Assembly (NCBI GenBank): GCA_022510425.1
Contig: JAFLTO010000001.1
Coordinates: 124,001-188,000, forward strand
DNA length: 64,000 bases
Reading direction: 5' to 3'
DNA from: Muribaculaceae bacterium
Lineage (GTDB): Bacteria; Bacteroidota; Bacteroidia; Bacteroidales; Muribaculaceae
Shown here one piece after another: positions 25,346 through 34,183 of this stretch; within the stretch, counting starts at the first letter, position 1, and each line of letters starts with the position of its first letter. The notes under the pieces are model-generated. The model was not told the origin of the DNA. It worked only from the letters and a program-made list of their open reading frames with translations, and ran no database searches. Made by a program: the position numbers and the translations under genes.

Positions 25346-27306
25346 ATCTTAAATTTTTATTCCCACTTTTAGGAGTAGCCCTTGGAATATTTATATCCTC
25401 TGAAGTATCCCAAGGATTGGTTATAGGGTGTATTTGTGTATCTTTAGGTATACTCATTTGGTGTGGTTTTACCTTATTTTCAAGATCTCCCTTAAGAACC
25501 CTTAAAATGTCTAAATGGCATTTCATATGGATTCTTTTCCTTTTTTTAGGGATAGGAAGTTTGGACTATCATTTTAGAAGTTCACCTTCTTATCCCTTCA
25601 ATTTAGATGGCGTAAGAGCCATTTATTCCGGAACTATAGATGAAATATCATATCTTTCAGATGGTGATAGGTTTAAAGTAAAAATCACGTCGATCCAAGA
25701 TTCCAATCATATAACGAGTTGCTCCAATTTGAATTTCCTTGTCAAAACAGACGGATTTGTCGGTTCTAAAGGGGATAAAATATCTTTCAGTGCAACTCCA
25801 CATAAATTCAAAATCAAGAAGCCCGGAGTGGACTATGAAAAAAAGATGATTCATCAAGGGATTCATTATTATGCGAATGTCCAAGCGGCTAATATTACAA
25901 AAACCGGGGAGACAAAGAATTTATTTCGGATTTTTACAGACTGGAGAAACAATCTGATTATTATTCTGGAAAAATCTAAATTGGAGAGGGAGACATCTGA
26001 GTTTTTAATATCACTTTTATTAGGAGACAAAAGTTTCCTCTCCTCCGATGTAAAGCAAGCCCTTAATTCTGCAGGTATGGCACATGTGCTGGCCTTAAGC
26101 GGGATGCATGTAGCAATTATTCTGTCACTGGTTTTATGGGTTCTGTTCCCTCTATCTTTGATTGGCTATCATAAAACAAGACAAATAATAGCCATTCTTA
26201 TAATCTGGATCTATGTATTGTTAACCGGCAGTTCACCCTCAACAATAAGAGCTGCAATAATGGCATCTTTAGTGATTGGGGCATATATTTTGGAGAGAAA
26301 GAACTCTGCTTTGAATGCTCTGTTGGCTGCCACATTAATAATACTCATAGCAGAACCTTTAGCTCTTTGGAATGTAGGTTTGCAATTAAGTTTCTTATGT
26401 GTGGCATCCATAATATTATATGTGAATAAATTAAATCCAATCGAACGGCATACACATCCGAAATTATATGGTTTGACTAATCTAATACTTATTACAATAA
26501 TTACCAGTGTTTGCACTTGGGTGCTTGTGAGTTATTATTTTGGTTCAGTACCGGTATCTTTCCTTCTTTCAAATACATTGTTGCTTCCATTTCTTCCTCT
26601 TTTCGTTGGTAGCGGTTTAATATATTTGTTTCTATTGATAATAGGAATAGATTGGAATATTTTGGCTAAATTTTTAGACTTCTTTAATTCAATTTTCATT
26701 GAAGGCATAGAATTTTTAACTTGGAAAGGAGGAGCAATGATAAATGTTCAAGCTCCTCTAATATCCACATTATTATGGATTTTTGGAATTCTTTCTATTG
26801 GTTATCTGTTAAACATAGCAAACAAAAAATATAAGATATTTGGCTTCACGTTTTCAGCATTAACTCTCTTATGCTCGTTTTTGCTAATTTTATTATCTCC
26901 GGGGGGAAATGATTCAAAAATAAAATTTCAACATAGTTTCACAAAATTGGAGGTTCATCATTCAGATAATGAAGATGTCACAAAATTAGAATTTCCAAGA
27001 AATGGAATTTCGAAATCGAAGTTTAGAGATTTAAATATCTTGACGATAGATAACTATATTCATAAGGATTCAGTAAAATCCTTAATTCCAACTGAACTTT
27101 CGAAGACTCATTTTCTTTTTGTCGGCTCCGGTGCCGACCCCCGTCAAATTGCAGAATTAGTGAATAGTAGCAATTATTCTAAAATCATTCTTCACACCAC
27201 AATGGGGAAAAATAAAAAGGCGGAGTTACTCAACCTTGTAAATGAATCTGAATTAGATAAAATTTATTCTTTACGAGAAAATGGATCGCTTGAATTCGAT
27301 TTATAA
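25342..27306 (+). CDS. comEC: ComEC/Rec2-family DNA uptake membrane protein, no beta-lactamase domain
   Basis: A 654-residue multi-span membrane protein. The N-terminal part carries two or three spans and a DUF4131/OB-like soluble region (about 90-190), followed by the Competence domain (about 215-490) with LALSGMHVAIILSLVLWVLFP and TGSSPSTIRAAIMASLVI. ComEC forms the inner-membrane channel for single-stranded DNA in natural transformation. The C-terminal metallo-beta-lactamase domain of the classical protein is missing; after the last spans there is only a short region of about 120 residues. It overlaps aroE by four bases, and its 3' end overlaps a small gene on the other strand. Confidence 0.9.
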   Translation: MNLKFLFPLLGVALGIFISSEVSQGLVIGCICVSLGILIWCGFTLFSRSPLRTLKMSKWHFIWILFLFLGIGSLDYHFRSSPSYPFNLDGVRAIYSGTIDEISYLSDGDRFKVKITSIQDSNHITSCSNLNFLVKTDGFVGSKGDKISFSATPHKFKIKKPGVDYEKKMIHQGIHYYANVQAANITKTGETKNLFRIFTDWRNNLIIILEKSKLERETSEFLISLLLGDKSFLSSDVKQALNSAGMAHVLALSGMHVAIILSLVLWVLFPLSLIGYHKTRQIIAILIIWIYVLLTGSSPSTIRAAIMASLVIGAYILERKNSALNALLAATLIILIAEPLALWNVGLQLSFLCVASIILYVNKLNPIERHTHPKLYGLTNLILITIITSVCTWVLVSYYFGSVPVSFLLSNTLLLPFLPLFVGSGLIYLFLLIIGIDWNILAKFLDFFNSIFIEGIEFLTWKGGAMINVQAPLISTLLWIFGILSIGYLLNIANKKYKIFGFTFSALTLLCSFLLILLSPGGNDSKIKFQHSFTKLEVHHSDNEDVTKLEFPRNGISKSKFRDLNILTIDNYIHKDSVKSLIPTELSKTHFLFVGSGADPRQIAELVNSSNYSKIILHTTMGKNKKAELLNLVNESELDKIYSLRENGSLEFDL

Positions 27307-27530
27307 TGCTCTTTTTTCAGATCCTCTTCCGGAGGAGCTTCTACGAGAGTACTAAAAATATTATTATGGGATATGATTTGACCATCCTCATTAACCTCCT
27401 TTTTCAAATGATCTGTTTCCGAAGAGTCATCGAAGCCTTCAAAATGAGATAATTGTCTAATAGCCAATAGCACCATCACCATGCAGGCTAACACTATCAT
27501 TAGAATTACTATTTGAGTAAATATACCCAT
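27264..27530 (-). CDS. Small single-span membrane protein, function unknown
   Basis: An 88-residue protein with one clear N-terminal transmembrane helix (about 4-25; IVILMIVLACMVMVLLAI) and a hydrophilic, acidic/basic tail without Cys. I do not recognise the family. Its 3' end overlaps the end of comEC by 43 bases in the convergent direction. The composition of the N-terminus argues that it is translated, but I see no promoter. It could be a hypothetical open frame. Confidence 0.5.
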   Translation of the reverse strand: MGIFTQIVILMIVLACMVMVLLAIRQLSHFEGFDDSSETDHLKKEVNEDGQIISHNNIFSTLVEAPPEEDLKKEHYKSNSSDPFSRKE

Positions 27531-27725
27531 AAAAGTTTCGTTGGTTCTTATAATTCCAACACAGGAAACTATAAAAAGTTGAGTATATAATAATAAAAAA
27601 TTGTAAGTTTATTTTTTTTTAATTATTTTTACTTTTTGAAAAAAATAATCTAAACCATATCAACCTTAAAAACGTTTAAAAGGTATAAGAACTAAAACAT
27701 CAAAAACTCGAAAACATTAAGTGTT

Positions 27726-28889
27726 ATGAAAAGAACAGCTCTTTTATTGGCATCTTTGGCAGTGGTAGGCTGCGCATGGAGCCAAAATCTAAACAAGGCA
27801 GAAGCGAAAGCTCTTCAGAACTTTGCAGCTCAGACCTCAGCCCTTGGTGGCACAAATGGTGATGTGCTTAATTACACAGCCAATAATGTTGCCGGCATGG
27901 CAGGTGTGACAATTGAAAACGGTCACGTAACTGCTATTAAATGGAATAAGAAAGACCTTAGCGGAGTTTTGGATCTTTCTAATTTCCCAAATCTTGTTTC
28001 AGTTGATGTAAGCGACAATAAACTTATAGGCCTCAACGTAAGTAACGCTCCTCAATTGATTACGTTGAACGCTTCTAAGAATCGTCTCAAAGAAGTATCC
28101 CTATCAGGCGTGGATTTACTTCAAGTTCTTGAACTCAATAAGAATAGAATTTCCGAGATCGAACTTGGTGCAATTCCTTTCATTAAGAAAATAAATCTTT
28201 CTTCCAACAATCTTGTAGCTCTTGATGTAAGCAATGCAGTAAATCTCGTTTATCTGAATGTTATCAGTAATAATCTTGAGGAGCTAACAGTGACCGGTTG
28301 TCAAGCATTAAAGACACTTTACGCAGGCTATAATGACCTTAAAGGCCTCACTCTAAGTGGTCTTGTAAAACTTGAGAATCTTAATGTTCAAGGAAATAAG
28401 ATTGCAAATCTTTATGTGCAAGACCTTCCTTCTCTTAATACAGTGGCTTGTAACGATAACCACATGACAGGTCTCACTATCAGTGGATGTAATGCACTTA
28501 ATGATGTATTCGCTCCTTATAACGACCTTACAAACTTCACAGTTAACAATGCTCCCGCATTAGCTTTCGTTAACCTTGAATGGAATGACCTGACAAACCT
28601 TTACCTCAACAATCTTAACTTCCTCCAGAGAGTAAACGTAAGCTACAACCAGCTTCAAATGCTTGATGTAAGCTTCGACCCGATGTTGACTTATCTCAAT
28701 ATAAGCAACAACGTAAACCTCACCGATCTAAGAACTATAGGTGATAACGCACTCCGTCAGATTGTAGGAGATTGGACAGGTATTGGTATGACAGAACCGA
28801 ATGCAATGTGGAATCCGGGTGCAGCAGGTGTTCCTCCTATGGCCGGTGGTCCAGCTGATGACGGTTTGAATCCTCCAATGGATGAATAA
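27726..28889 (+). CDS. Secreted 12-repeat leucine-rich-repeat protein
   Basis: A 387-residue exported protein. After a signal peptide (MKRTALLLASLAVVGCAWSQ, which also contains a lipobox-like VVGC), an N-terminal cap of about 65 residues precedes about 12 LRRs of almost exactly 21 residues (about 77-328). The consensus is LxxLxVxxxxxLxxLNVxxNx. Cys occupies the same position in two repeats (TGCQALK and SGCNALN), as in the Cys-ladder LRRs of internalin J-like proteins. The C-terminus is Pro/Gly-rich (GVPPMAGGPADDG). Such proteins commonly mediate surface contact or adhesion, but the partner is unknown. It is an isolated gene with two opposite-strand small membrane protein genes on either side and its own terminator. 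Confidence 0.82.
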   Translation: MKRTALLLASLAVVGCAWSQNLNKAEAKALQNFAAQTSALGGTNGDVLNYTANNVAGMAGVTIENGHVTAIKWNKKDLSGVLDLSNFPNLVSVDVSDNKLIGLNVSNAPQLITLNASKNRLKEVSLSGVDLLQVLELNKNRISEIELGAIPFIKKINLSSNNLVALDVSNAVNLVYLNVISNNLEELTVTGCQALKTLYAGYNDLKGLTLSGLVKLENLNVQGNKIANLYVQDLPSLNTVACNDNHMTGLTISGCNALNDVFAPYNDLTNFTVNNAPALAFVNLEWNDLTNLYLNNLNFLQRVNVSYNQLQMLDVSFDPMLTYLNISNNVNLTDLRTIGDNALRQIVGDWTGIGMTEPNAMWNPGAAGVPPMAGGPADDGLNPPMDE

Positions 28890-28912
28890 GAATTTAACTG
28901 AAAATTAATATA

Positions 28913-28951
28913 AAATCAGGGTTATGGTAATGATTACTATAACCCTGATTT
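28913..28951 (+). terminator. Long stem-loop after the LRR gene
   Basis: A 19-base arm (28913-28931) pairs with 28933-28951 with one G:T mismatch; the arms contain CAGGGTTATGG and its complement. The loop is one base and no strong T-run follows. It probably stops or stabilises the LRR transcript. Confidence 0.55.
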
Positions 28952-28970
28952 CTAATATAAGTAAAGACAT

Positions 28971-29007
28971 AAAAAAGGAACGAATTGAAATCCGTTCCTT
29001 TCGTTTT
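28971..29007. terminator. Bidirectional intrinsic terminator
   Basis: AAAGGAACG (28974-28982) pairs with CGTTCCTTT (28993-29001), flanked by AAAAAA on the left and CGTTTTT on the right. It serves the LRR gene from one side and the 68-residue membrane protein gene from the other. Confidence 0.65.
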
Positions 29008-29017
29008 TAATTAACTT

Positions 29018-29224
29018 TTATGAAAACAACTGAATTTGGTGACTTGGTGATGTCATCACAACTTCTTGTTGTATCTCTTCATACTCTTTTTCCTCATGAT
29101 CGGCATCACAACTCTTCACGAGAATTACGATCAGAAAGGCAACCACACAAGCCACTGCAAAAACGAAAAACAGCACAATGCGTTTATCCAGGCCTCCTTT
29201 CCTTCCATTATTATTTTCGCTCAT
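29018..29224 (-). CDS. Small single-span membrane protein, function unknown
   Basis: A 68-residue protein with a hydrophilic N-terminus (MSENNNGRKGGLDKR), one transmembrane helix (about 16-36; IVLFFVFAVACVVAFLIVILV) and an acidic tail (EEKEYEEIQQE). The basic side before and acidic side after the helix predict an N-in orientation with the tail in the periplasm. It has a TAACTTTG box on the minus strand at 29253-29260 and a terminator after it, which supports a real gene. No family is recognised. Confidence 0.6.
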   Translation of the reverse strand: MSENNNGRKGGLDKRIVLFFVFAVACVVAFLIVILVKSCDADHEEKEYEEIQQEVVMTSPSHQIQLFS

Positions 29225-29252
29225 ATTTTTGTTGATATTTATTTTTCTTTTG

Positions 29253-29281
29253 CAAAGTTATAGAATTCCTTGCAATTCAAA
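29253..29281 (-). promoter_or_regulatory. Promoter of the 68-residue membrane protein
   Basis: Minus strand TAACTTTG (29260-29253) with TTTG (29281-29278) 17 bases upstream, slightly short of the usual spacing. Confidence 0.45.
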
Positions 29282-29334
29282 AATTTTCAATCAAACTTTA
29301 TGTCTATCTTTATTTGTCAAAGATGCTGCTTTCC

Positions 29335-30288
29335 TTATCTCCAAGGAAATTCTTCCGGCACCGGTTTACCCTTTACAGTCATTCTTACCAAACTACAGAA
29401 CGATCTTACCATCTTTTTTACAGGTCCGGGTTCCATACCTAAGACTTTGTAGAGCAATCCGGCATTATTAGGTAATCGAGTGATTCCTGCCGCTAATTTT
29501 TTATCTCTATCAATAAAGACATCGGTCTTGTCATAAATTTTGGAAGCCATTTCAGGTGGTGTCATCACTATTATATTGGCAAATACATCGAATTGTCCCA
29601 TGACACCGAGGTTGCGAGGATGTTCCACCTGAGGATCGATCACAAACTTTTCTCTGAAAAGCTCCTTCCCGTCCGGTCTTTCTCCATGGCTACAAACAGA
29701 AAGAATATCATATTCAAAAAGCTCCCCGTCTTCATAGTATTTTCTTCCTCCCATAAAAATTTCGGAATAGAATACTGTAGCTGTTTCAGCAACCACTAAA
29801 CGAGTATCAGAAATAAATCTTGTGTTTTTACAAGGTATCACCGGTTCCGGCATAAATTCCAAGTAGGCGTTATCCTCAAGAATAATATTCTGCACAAGTC
29901 CTGAATAATTATATCTCATTTGTGCAAGTTTGGTAGCCGCACCTGTAGAAACCCATGCATAAGCATCTTTTTTTACTGTGATGTCTTGTCTATATCGGTC
30001 ACCATCAACATTTGGTCCGCCTGAAGAAAGTATGTAAACACATGGCATTTCCGGCATTTCCTCATCAAAATAAAGTTCTTGCTGCACAATTAAGGGAGCC
30101 CTTCTTTCAAGGTCACGCAATATACTTTTCCCTTGTTTATCCAGCTCAAACCCCATTCTAAGATATCCATGTTTACCCGGAGCTCCGACATACATTGCTT
30201 CAGGCTCTCGGAGATACCTGCTCATTTCCCTGGCATTATCAAAATCAACAACAGGGGTTGGAAGCTTCTCTTTTTTATATTTTAGCAT
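29335..30288 (-). CDS. ureD: Urease accessory protein UreD
   Basis: Last gene of the urease operon. UreD (UreH) binds the urease apoprotein and, with UreF and UreG, directs nickel and CO2 into the active site. The 317 residues show the family pattern, including VYILSSGGPNVDGDRYRQDI (SSGGPNVDGD), WVSTGAATKL, the AYLEFMPEPVIPCKNTRF segment and YSEIFMGGR. It lies 30 bases after ureG. The position at the operon end, rather than the beginning, is common in ureABCEFGD clusters. Confidence 0.95.
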   Translation of the reverse strand: MLKYKKEKLPTPVVDFDNAREMSRYLREPEAMYVGAPGKHGYLRMGFELDKQGKSILRDLERRAPLIVQQELYFDEEMPEMPCVYILSSGGPNVDGDRYRQDITVKKDAYAWVSTGAATKLAQMRYNYSGLVQNIILEDNAYLEFMPEPVIPCKNTRFISDTRLVVAETATVFYSEIFMGGRKYYEDGELFEYDILSVCSHGERPDGKELFREKFVIDPQVEHPRNLGVMGQFDVFANIIVMTPPEMASKIYDKTDVFIDRDKKLAAGITRLPNNAGLLYKVLGMEPGPVKKMVRSFCSLVRMTVKGKPVPEEFPWR

Positions 30289-30318
30289 TTATTTTACCAA
30301 TTATATATCTACTTACAA

Positions 30319-30957
30319 TCAGGCGTCTATTTCTGTAATTTTTGCCTTATCAAAAAGAGCCATTTTGAAAATAAGATCCACGAGTTCATTAATACCCTCA
30401 CCGGTCATACAATTAGTGAACACAAAGGGTTTTCCGGGTCGCATGAGCTTGGAATCATGGTCCATCACAGAAAGATCGGCATGAACATATGGTGCTAAAT
30501 CAGTCTTGTTGATAACAAGAATATCACTTTGAGAGATACCGGGGCCATCTTTGCGCGGAATTTTATCACCGGCAGCCACATCTATAACGTAGATAAAAAA
30601 ATCAACAAGTGCGGGAGAGAAAGTGAGAGTAAGATTATCGCCACCGCTTTCGATAAGTACGATGTCGGAATCAGGGAATTTAGCCTCCATTTCTTCAACA
30701 GCAGCTATATTCATAGAAGGGTCTTCTCTTACAGCAGTATGGGGGCATGCACCGGTTTCAACTCCGATTATTTTGTCTTCTACAAGAATACCTTTCAACG
30801 TTTTACGAACGTGTTTTGCATCTTCAGTTGTGACTATATCATTTGTTATGATTAGAACTTTTTGACCAAGTTCCAAAAGTTTTGGTGTTATAGCTTCAAT
30901 AAGAGCGGTTTTACCGGAACCAACAGGTCCGCCGACACCTATTCTACAAGTTGACAT
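30319..30957 (-). CDS. ureG: Urease accessory GTPase UreG
   Basis: A SIMIBI-class GTPase that drives nickel delivery to urease. The 212 residues contain the P-loop [11 protein letters not shown] (8-18), the metal-binding CPH motif in [19 protein letters not shown] and the guanine-specificity motif NKTDL. It is 28 bases downstream of ureF. Confidence 0.98.
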   Translation of the reverse strand: MSTCRIGVGGPVGSGKTALIEAITPKLLELGQKVLIITNDIVTTEDAKHVRKTLKGILVEDKIIGVETGACPHTAVREDPSMNIAAVEEMEAKFPDSDIVLIESGGDNLTLTFSPALVDFFIYVIDVAAGDKIPRKDGPGISQSDILVINKTDLAPYVHADLSVMDHDSKLMRPGKPFVFTNCMTGEGINELVDLIFKMALFDKAKITEIDA

Positions 30958-30985
30958 ATTGATTATGGGTTGTTGGTTTTTTAAG

Positions 30986-31684
30986 TTAATTCATAAACAT
31001 ACGCATATTTCCCTTCTCGTGCAAAGAAGCTAATATATCGAGTTCGGGATAGAAAGCGTTCATATCTTTAAGTTCCATCTTTGAAGCTTCCTGATAAAGC
31101 CTCTCAATATCCTCTGATAAAGATTCAAGAATTAGTTGGGTGTCATAATGGGAAACTTTTACGCACCTGAGAGCAGCTCCTAATACCATATTAATGACAC
31201 CATATTGATGGCTGCAGAAAAGATCTTTTTCTGATATTCCTGCAATAGCGAACATAATACCCTGTGCCACAGGGTACATCCCCGGAGTTTCACCATCATT
31301 TATTTCTTTAAGCCATTCCTTAACGAAGTTGTCAGAATATAGTCTGACACCAAGTTCAGCCAATTTCTTACCCATTCGGGTAGCCATCAGTCTTGCCTCA
31401 TCATTCATCTTGAAAGCATAGAGATAGCGGTCTATTTCTTTACATTTTCCGAAATCTCCGGCTTTATAAGCCCTATAGGAATGTATACAAGCCACACCAT
31501 CGCTATAAGCTGCCTGATGAGATTGAGAACGAGCAAATTCTTTAAGTGTTTTGGCATCCTTAACTATTCCTTCAAACGAGGCGGTTTCCAAACCGTTTGA
31601 AAAAGAAAAGGTTCCAACCGGGAATTGTGAATCGGTGAATTGCAACAGGCGCATCACCTTTATCATGTCATTTTGTTCAGACAT
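30986..31684 (-). CDS. ureF: Urease accessory protein UreF
   Basis: An all-helical accessory protein that regulates the UreG GTPase in the UreDFG-urease complex. The 232 residues include the family N-terminus [20 protein letters not shown], the downstream [16 protein letters not shown] and [13 protein letters not shown] segments and [15 protein letters not shown]. It starts nine bases after ureE ends. Confidence 0.95.
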   Translation of the reverse strand: MSEQNDMIKVMRLLQFTDSQFPVGTFSFSNGLETASFEGIVKDAKTLKEFARSQSHQAAYSDGVACIHSYRAYKAGDFGKCKEIDRYLYAFKMNDEARLMATRMGKKLAELGVRLYSDNFVKEWLKEINDGETPGMYPVAQGIMFAIAGISEKDLFCSHQYGVINMVLGAALRCVKVSHYDTQLILESLSEDIERLYQEASKMELKDMNAFYPELDILASLHEKGNMRMFMN

Positions 31685-31693
31685 TGTTTTTAA

Positions 31694-32368
31694 TTAATGA
31701 TGATGATGTTCGTGATCATGATCATGATGGTCACCATGAGAATGATCATGTTCATGGGAATGCATATGTCCATCGTGTTCATGTTCATGATAATGCACAA
31801 TATGTCCGTGATCGTGCTCATGAGAATGACTTTCGTGACCAGCACCTCCAAAAAGTCTTCTTATCTCATGTGGGGCTAAATACGGGATGATCTCCACCCC
31901 TTTTTGGAAATCATATTTTATGCCCTCGATATGGTGAGTTTCCATAACTGACATCATGACTTTCTTATCAACCGTTAGCGGCACATATACTTTAGTACCT
32001 TTAACTACAGCCGGCCAGTGCTGATTACCGATAGCATGACCTAACTCAACACTTATTCTAATGATGTCTTCAGGTTGGGAATCTGCCAATCCACTCAGAT
32101 CTACAACCAACACAGGACTGAGTTCTATCTTAAGAACTATAGCAGTGTTAGTTTTGGGATCATATTCCACGATGTCTCCATCCACTATTTGAGAATGACG
32201 CGCTAATGCAATAGGATATTCCTTACCGCTTGTCCCTTTACCTAAAAATCTTGACTTCTGAGCTGTCCATTGGTCAAGGAAAATATAATCAATTTCAGCA
32301 CCGGCAAGTTTCTCTTTCCATTCATCGGAAAGATTCATATTGCCAATTACTTCACTAAAAACTTTCAT
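31694..32368 (-). CDS. ureE: Urease accessory nickel metallochaperone UreE with a long His-rich tail
   Basis: A nickel-binding chaperone that supplies urease. The 224 residues comprise an N-terminal peptide-binding domain (about 1-75), a ferredoxin-like nickel-binding domain (about 76-150; RISVELGHAIGNQHWP with the conserved His) and a C-terminal tail. The last 48 residues (177-224) contain 24 histidines mixed with Glu/Asp and end in four His. This is longer than the tail of about 10 His in Klebsiella UreE and is likely to store nickel or other metal. An opposite-strand open frame over this tail is a by-product of the repeated codons. Confidence 0.96.
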   Translation of the reverse strand: MKVFSEVIGNMNLSDEWKEKLAGAEIDYIFLDQWTAQKSRFLGKGTSGKEYPIALARHSQIVDGDIVEYDPKTNTAIVLKIELSPVLVVDLSGLADSQPEDIIRISVELGHAIGNQHWPAVVKGTKVYVPLTVDKKVMMSVMETHHIEGIKYDFQKGVEIIPYLAPHEIRRLFGGAGHESHSHEHDHGHIVHYHEHEHDGHMHSHEHDHSHGDHHDHDHEHHHH

Positions 32369-32384
32369 ATATAATAAATATAAA

Positions 32385-32420
32385 TAAGACAGGGGGACTA
32401 ATGCAAATCCCTCTGTCTTA
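32385..32420 (-). terminator. Terminator-like hairpin between ureC and ureE
   Basis: TAAGACAGGGGGA (32385-32397) pairs with TCCCTCTGTCTTA (32408-32420), a 13-bp stem with one G:T pair and a 10-base loop. In the direction of transcription it is followed by TTTATATTTATT. It sits inside the urease operon, after the structural genes and before the accessory genes, so it probably lowers or attenuates read-through or sets the mRNA 3' end of ureABC. Confidence 0.7.
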
Positions 32421-32449
32421 ATAATGAGATTATATTTTAAATATAAACA

Positions 32450-34168
32450 TTAGCTGAACCAGTAGAGCTGAGCAAGAGGAAGCTCCTTGGCTGGTGGAAC
32501 ATAAGCGTGAATACCATCAACAGTAACTGCGAATGTTTCTGGATCAACTTCAATTAACGGCATGGCAGTATTGCGAACCATATCATGCTTAGTGATCTGA
32601 CGTACACCATGAACAGGATAAAGAGTTGATTCAAGACCAAGCTTCTCTTTAAGTCCTGCTTCATAAGAAGCACGTGAAACGAATTGCAGACGAGTTGAAG
32701 CAGTTTCCTTACCACAGTATCCAAACATCGGGCGCATAATCTTAGGCTGAGGAGTTGGAAGAGAAGAGTTTGGATCACCCATATTTGCCCAGTTAACCAA
32801 ACCACCTTTGAGCACCATCTTTGGTTTAGTTCCGAAGAAAGCAGGTTCCCAAAGTACTAAGTCAGCCATTTTGCCCACTGCGATTGAACCTATAACTTCA
32901 CTGATGCCATAGCAAATAGCGGGATTGAGTGTGATCTGTGCAAGATAACGGAGAACGCGGAAGTTATCATTGCTATCAGAATCTTCAGGTAATTTACCAC
33001 GCACTTGCTTCATATAAGAAGCCATTTGGAATGTACGCATGAATGATTCACCTACACGGCCCATTGCCTGAGAGTCGGAAGAAACCATAGAGATGATACC
33101 GAGATCATGGAATACGTTCTCAGCAGACTGAGTTTCCGGACGAACACGACTTTCAGCAAATGCTACGTCGGAAGGAATAGTCGGGTTAAGGTTGTGGCAA
33201 ACCATGATCATATCAAACAACTCAGCCTGTGAATTGATACCGAACGGAAGGGTCGGGTTGGTTGATGAAGGAAGTACGTTTGGCAATGAAGCTACCTTCA
33301 TAAGGTCGGGAGCATGTCCACCACCGGCACCTTCAGTATGATAGGTATGGATAGTACGTCCATCGATAGCTGCAATAGAATCTTCTACATAACCACTTTC
33401 ATTCAATGTATCTGTGTGGATAGCAACCTGGATGTCATATCTGTCGGCACAAGACATTGCTGTGCGAATAGCAGCCATTGTTGTTCCCCAGTCTTCATGA
33501 ATTTTAAGACCGCAAGCACCGTTTTCCAACTGATCATTGATATTCTGGGCAACCGAGCAATTACCCTTGGCAAGAAGACCAACATTGATAGGAAGACCTT
33601 CACATGCTTTCAACATCTGATGAAGGTTCCAACGTCCGGAAGTAATTGTAGTACCGTTAGTTCCGTCTACAGGTCCTATACCTCCACCTATAAGGGTAGT
33701 AATACCGTTAGAAAGACAATTGATAGCTTGTTGCGGAGAAATCATATGAACGTGTCCGTCAATGCCCGCTGCAGTTAGAATCAAATGTTCACCTGAAATA
33801 GCGTCGGTGGATGGACCTGTAACGATAGTAGGAGTAACCTTATCCATGACATTTGGGTTACCGGCCTTACCTATACCTGAAATTTTACCGTCCTTGATAC
33901 CTACGTCAGCTTTAACAACGCCTAACAGTGGGTCGAGGATGGTAACATTGGTAATAACGAGGTCAACACTTCCTGCATCTGAGGTGCATTCGTTTGCAAG
34001 ACCCATACCGTCGCGGAGGGTTTTACCACCACCATATACCACCTCGTCTCCAAAATAACGAAGGTCTTTTTCGATCTCTACATACAGGTCGGTGTTACCG
34101 AGCCTAATCTTATCGCCCACCGTTGGGCCGAAAAGATTATTATATTCTTTTCTTGAAATTGTTGCCAT
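32450..34168 (-). CDS. ureC: Urease alpha subunit
   Basis: The catalytic nickel subunit that hydrolyses urea to ammonia and carbamate. The 572 residues preserve all key positions, each five higher than in Klebsiella: His139 and His141 (GHVHM), the carbamylated Lys222 (GLKIHE) and His224, His251 (AIHTDT), His277 (TYHTEG), flap Cys324 and His325 (MVCHN) and Asp365 (SSDSQ). The enzyme should therefore be active. It follows ureB by 15 bases. After it comes the stem-loop that separates it from the accessory genes. Confidence 0.99.
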   Translation of the reverse strand: MATISRKEYNNLFGPTVGDKIRLGNTDLYVEIEKDLRYFGDEVVYGGGKTLRDGMGLANECTSDAGSVDLVITNVTILDPLLGVVKADVGIKDGKISGIGKAGNPNVMDKVTPTIVTGPSTDAISGEHLILTAAGIDGHVHMISPQQAINCLSNGITTLIGGGIGPVDGTNGTTITSGRWNLHQMLKACEGLPINVGLLAKGNCSVAQNINDQLENGACGLKIHEDWGTTMAAIRTAMSCADRYDIQVAIHTDTLNESGYVEDSIAAIDGRTIHTYHTEGAGGGHAPDLMKVASLPNVLPSSTNPTLPFGINSQAELFDMIMVCHNLNPTIPSDVAFAESRVRPETQSAENVFHDLGIISMVSSDSQAMGRVGESFMRTFQMASYMKQVRGKLPEDSDSNDNFRVLRYLAQITLNPAICYGISEVIGSIAVGKMADLVLWEPAFFGTKPKMVLKGGLVNWANMGDPNSSLPTPQPKIMRPMFGYCGKETASTRLQFVSRASYEAGLKEKLGLESTLYPVHGVRQITKHDMVRNTAMPLIEVDPETFAVTVDGIHAYVPPAKELPLAQLYWFS

Positions 34169-34183
34169 AACTGTGAGTGATTA

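Noticed and set aside
27957..28760. Regularly spaced similar segments that could suggest a CRISPR or tandem DNA repeat
   Set aside because: The regularity is at protein level (21-residue LRRs); the DNA units are diverged and lie in one open frame.
31684..31890. A His/Asp/Val-rich open frame opposite the UreE tail
   Set aside because: It is the antisense shadow of the repeated His codons in ureE.
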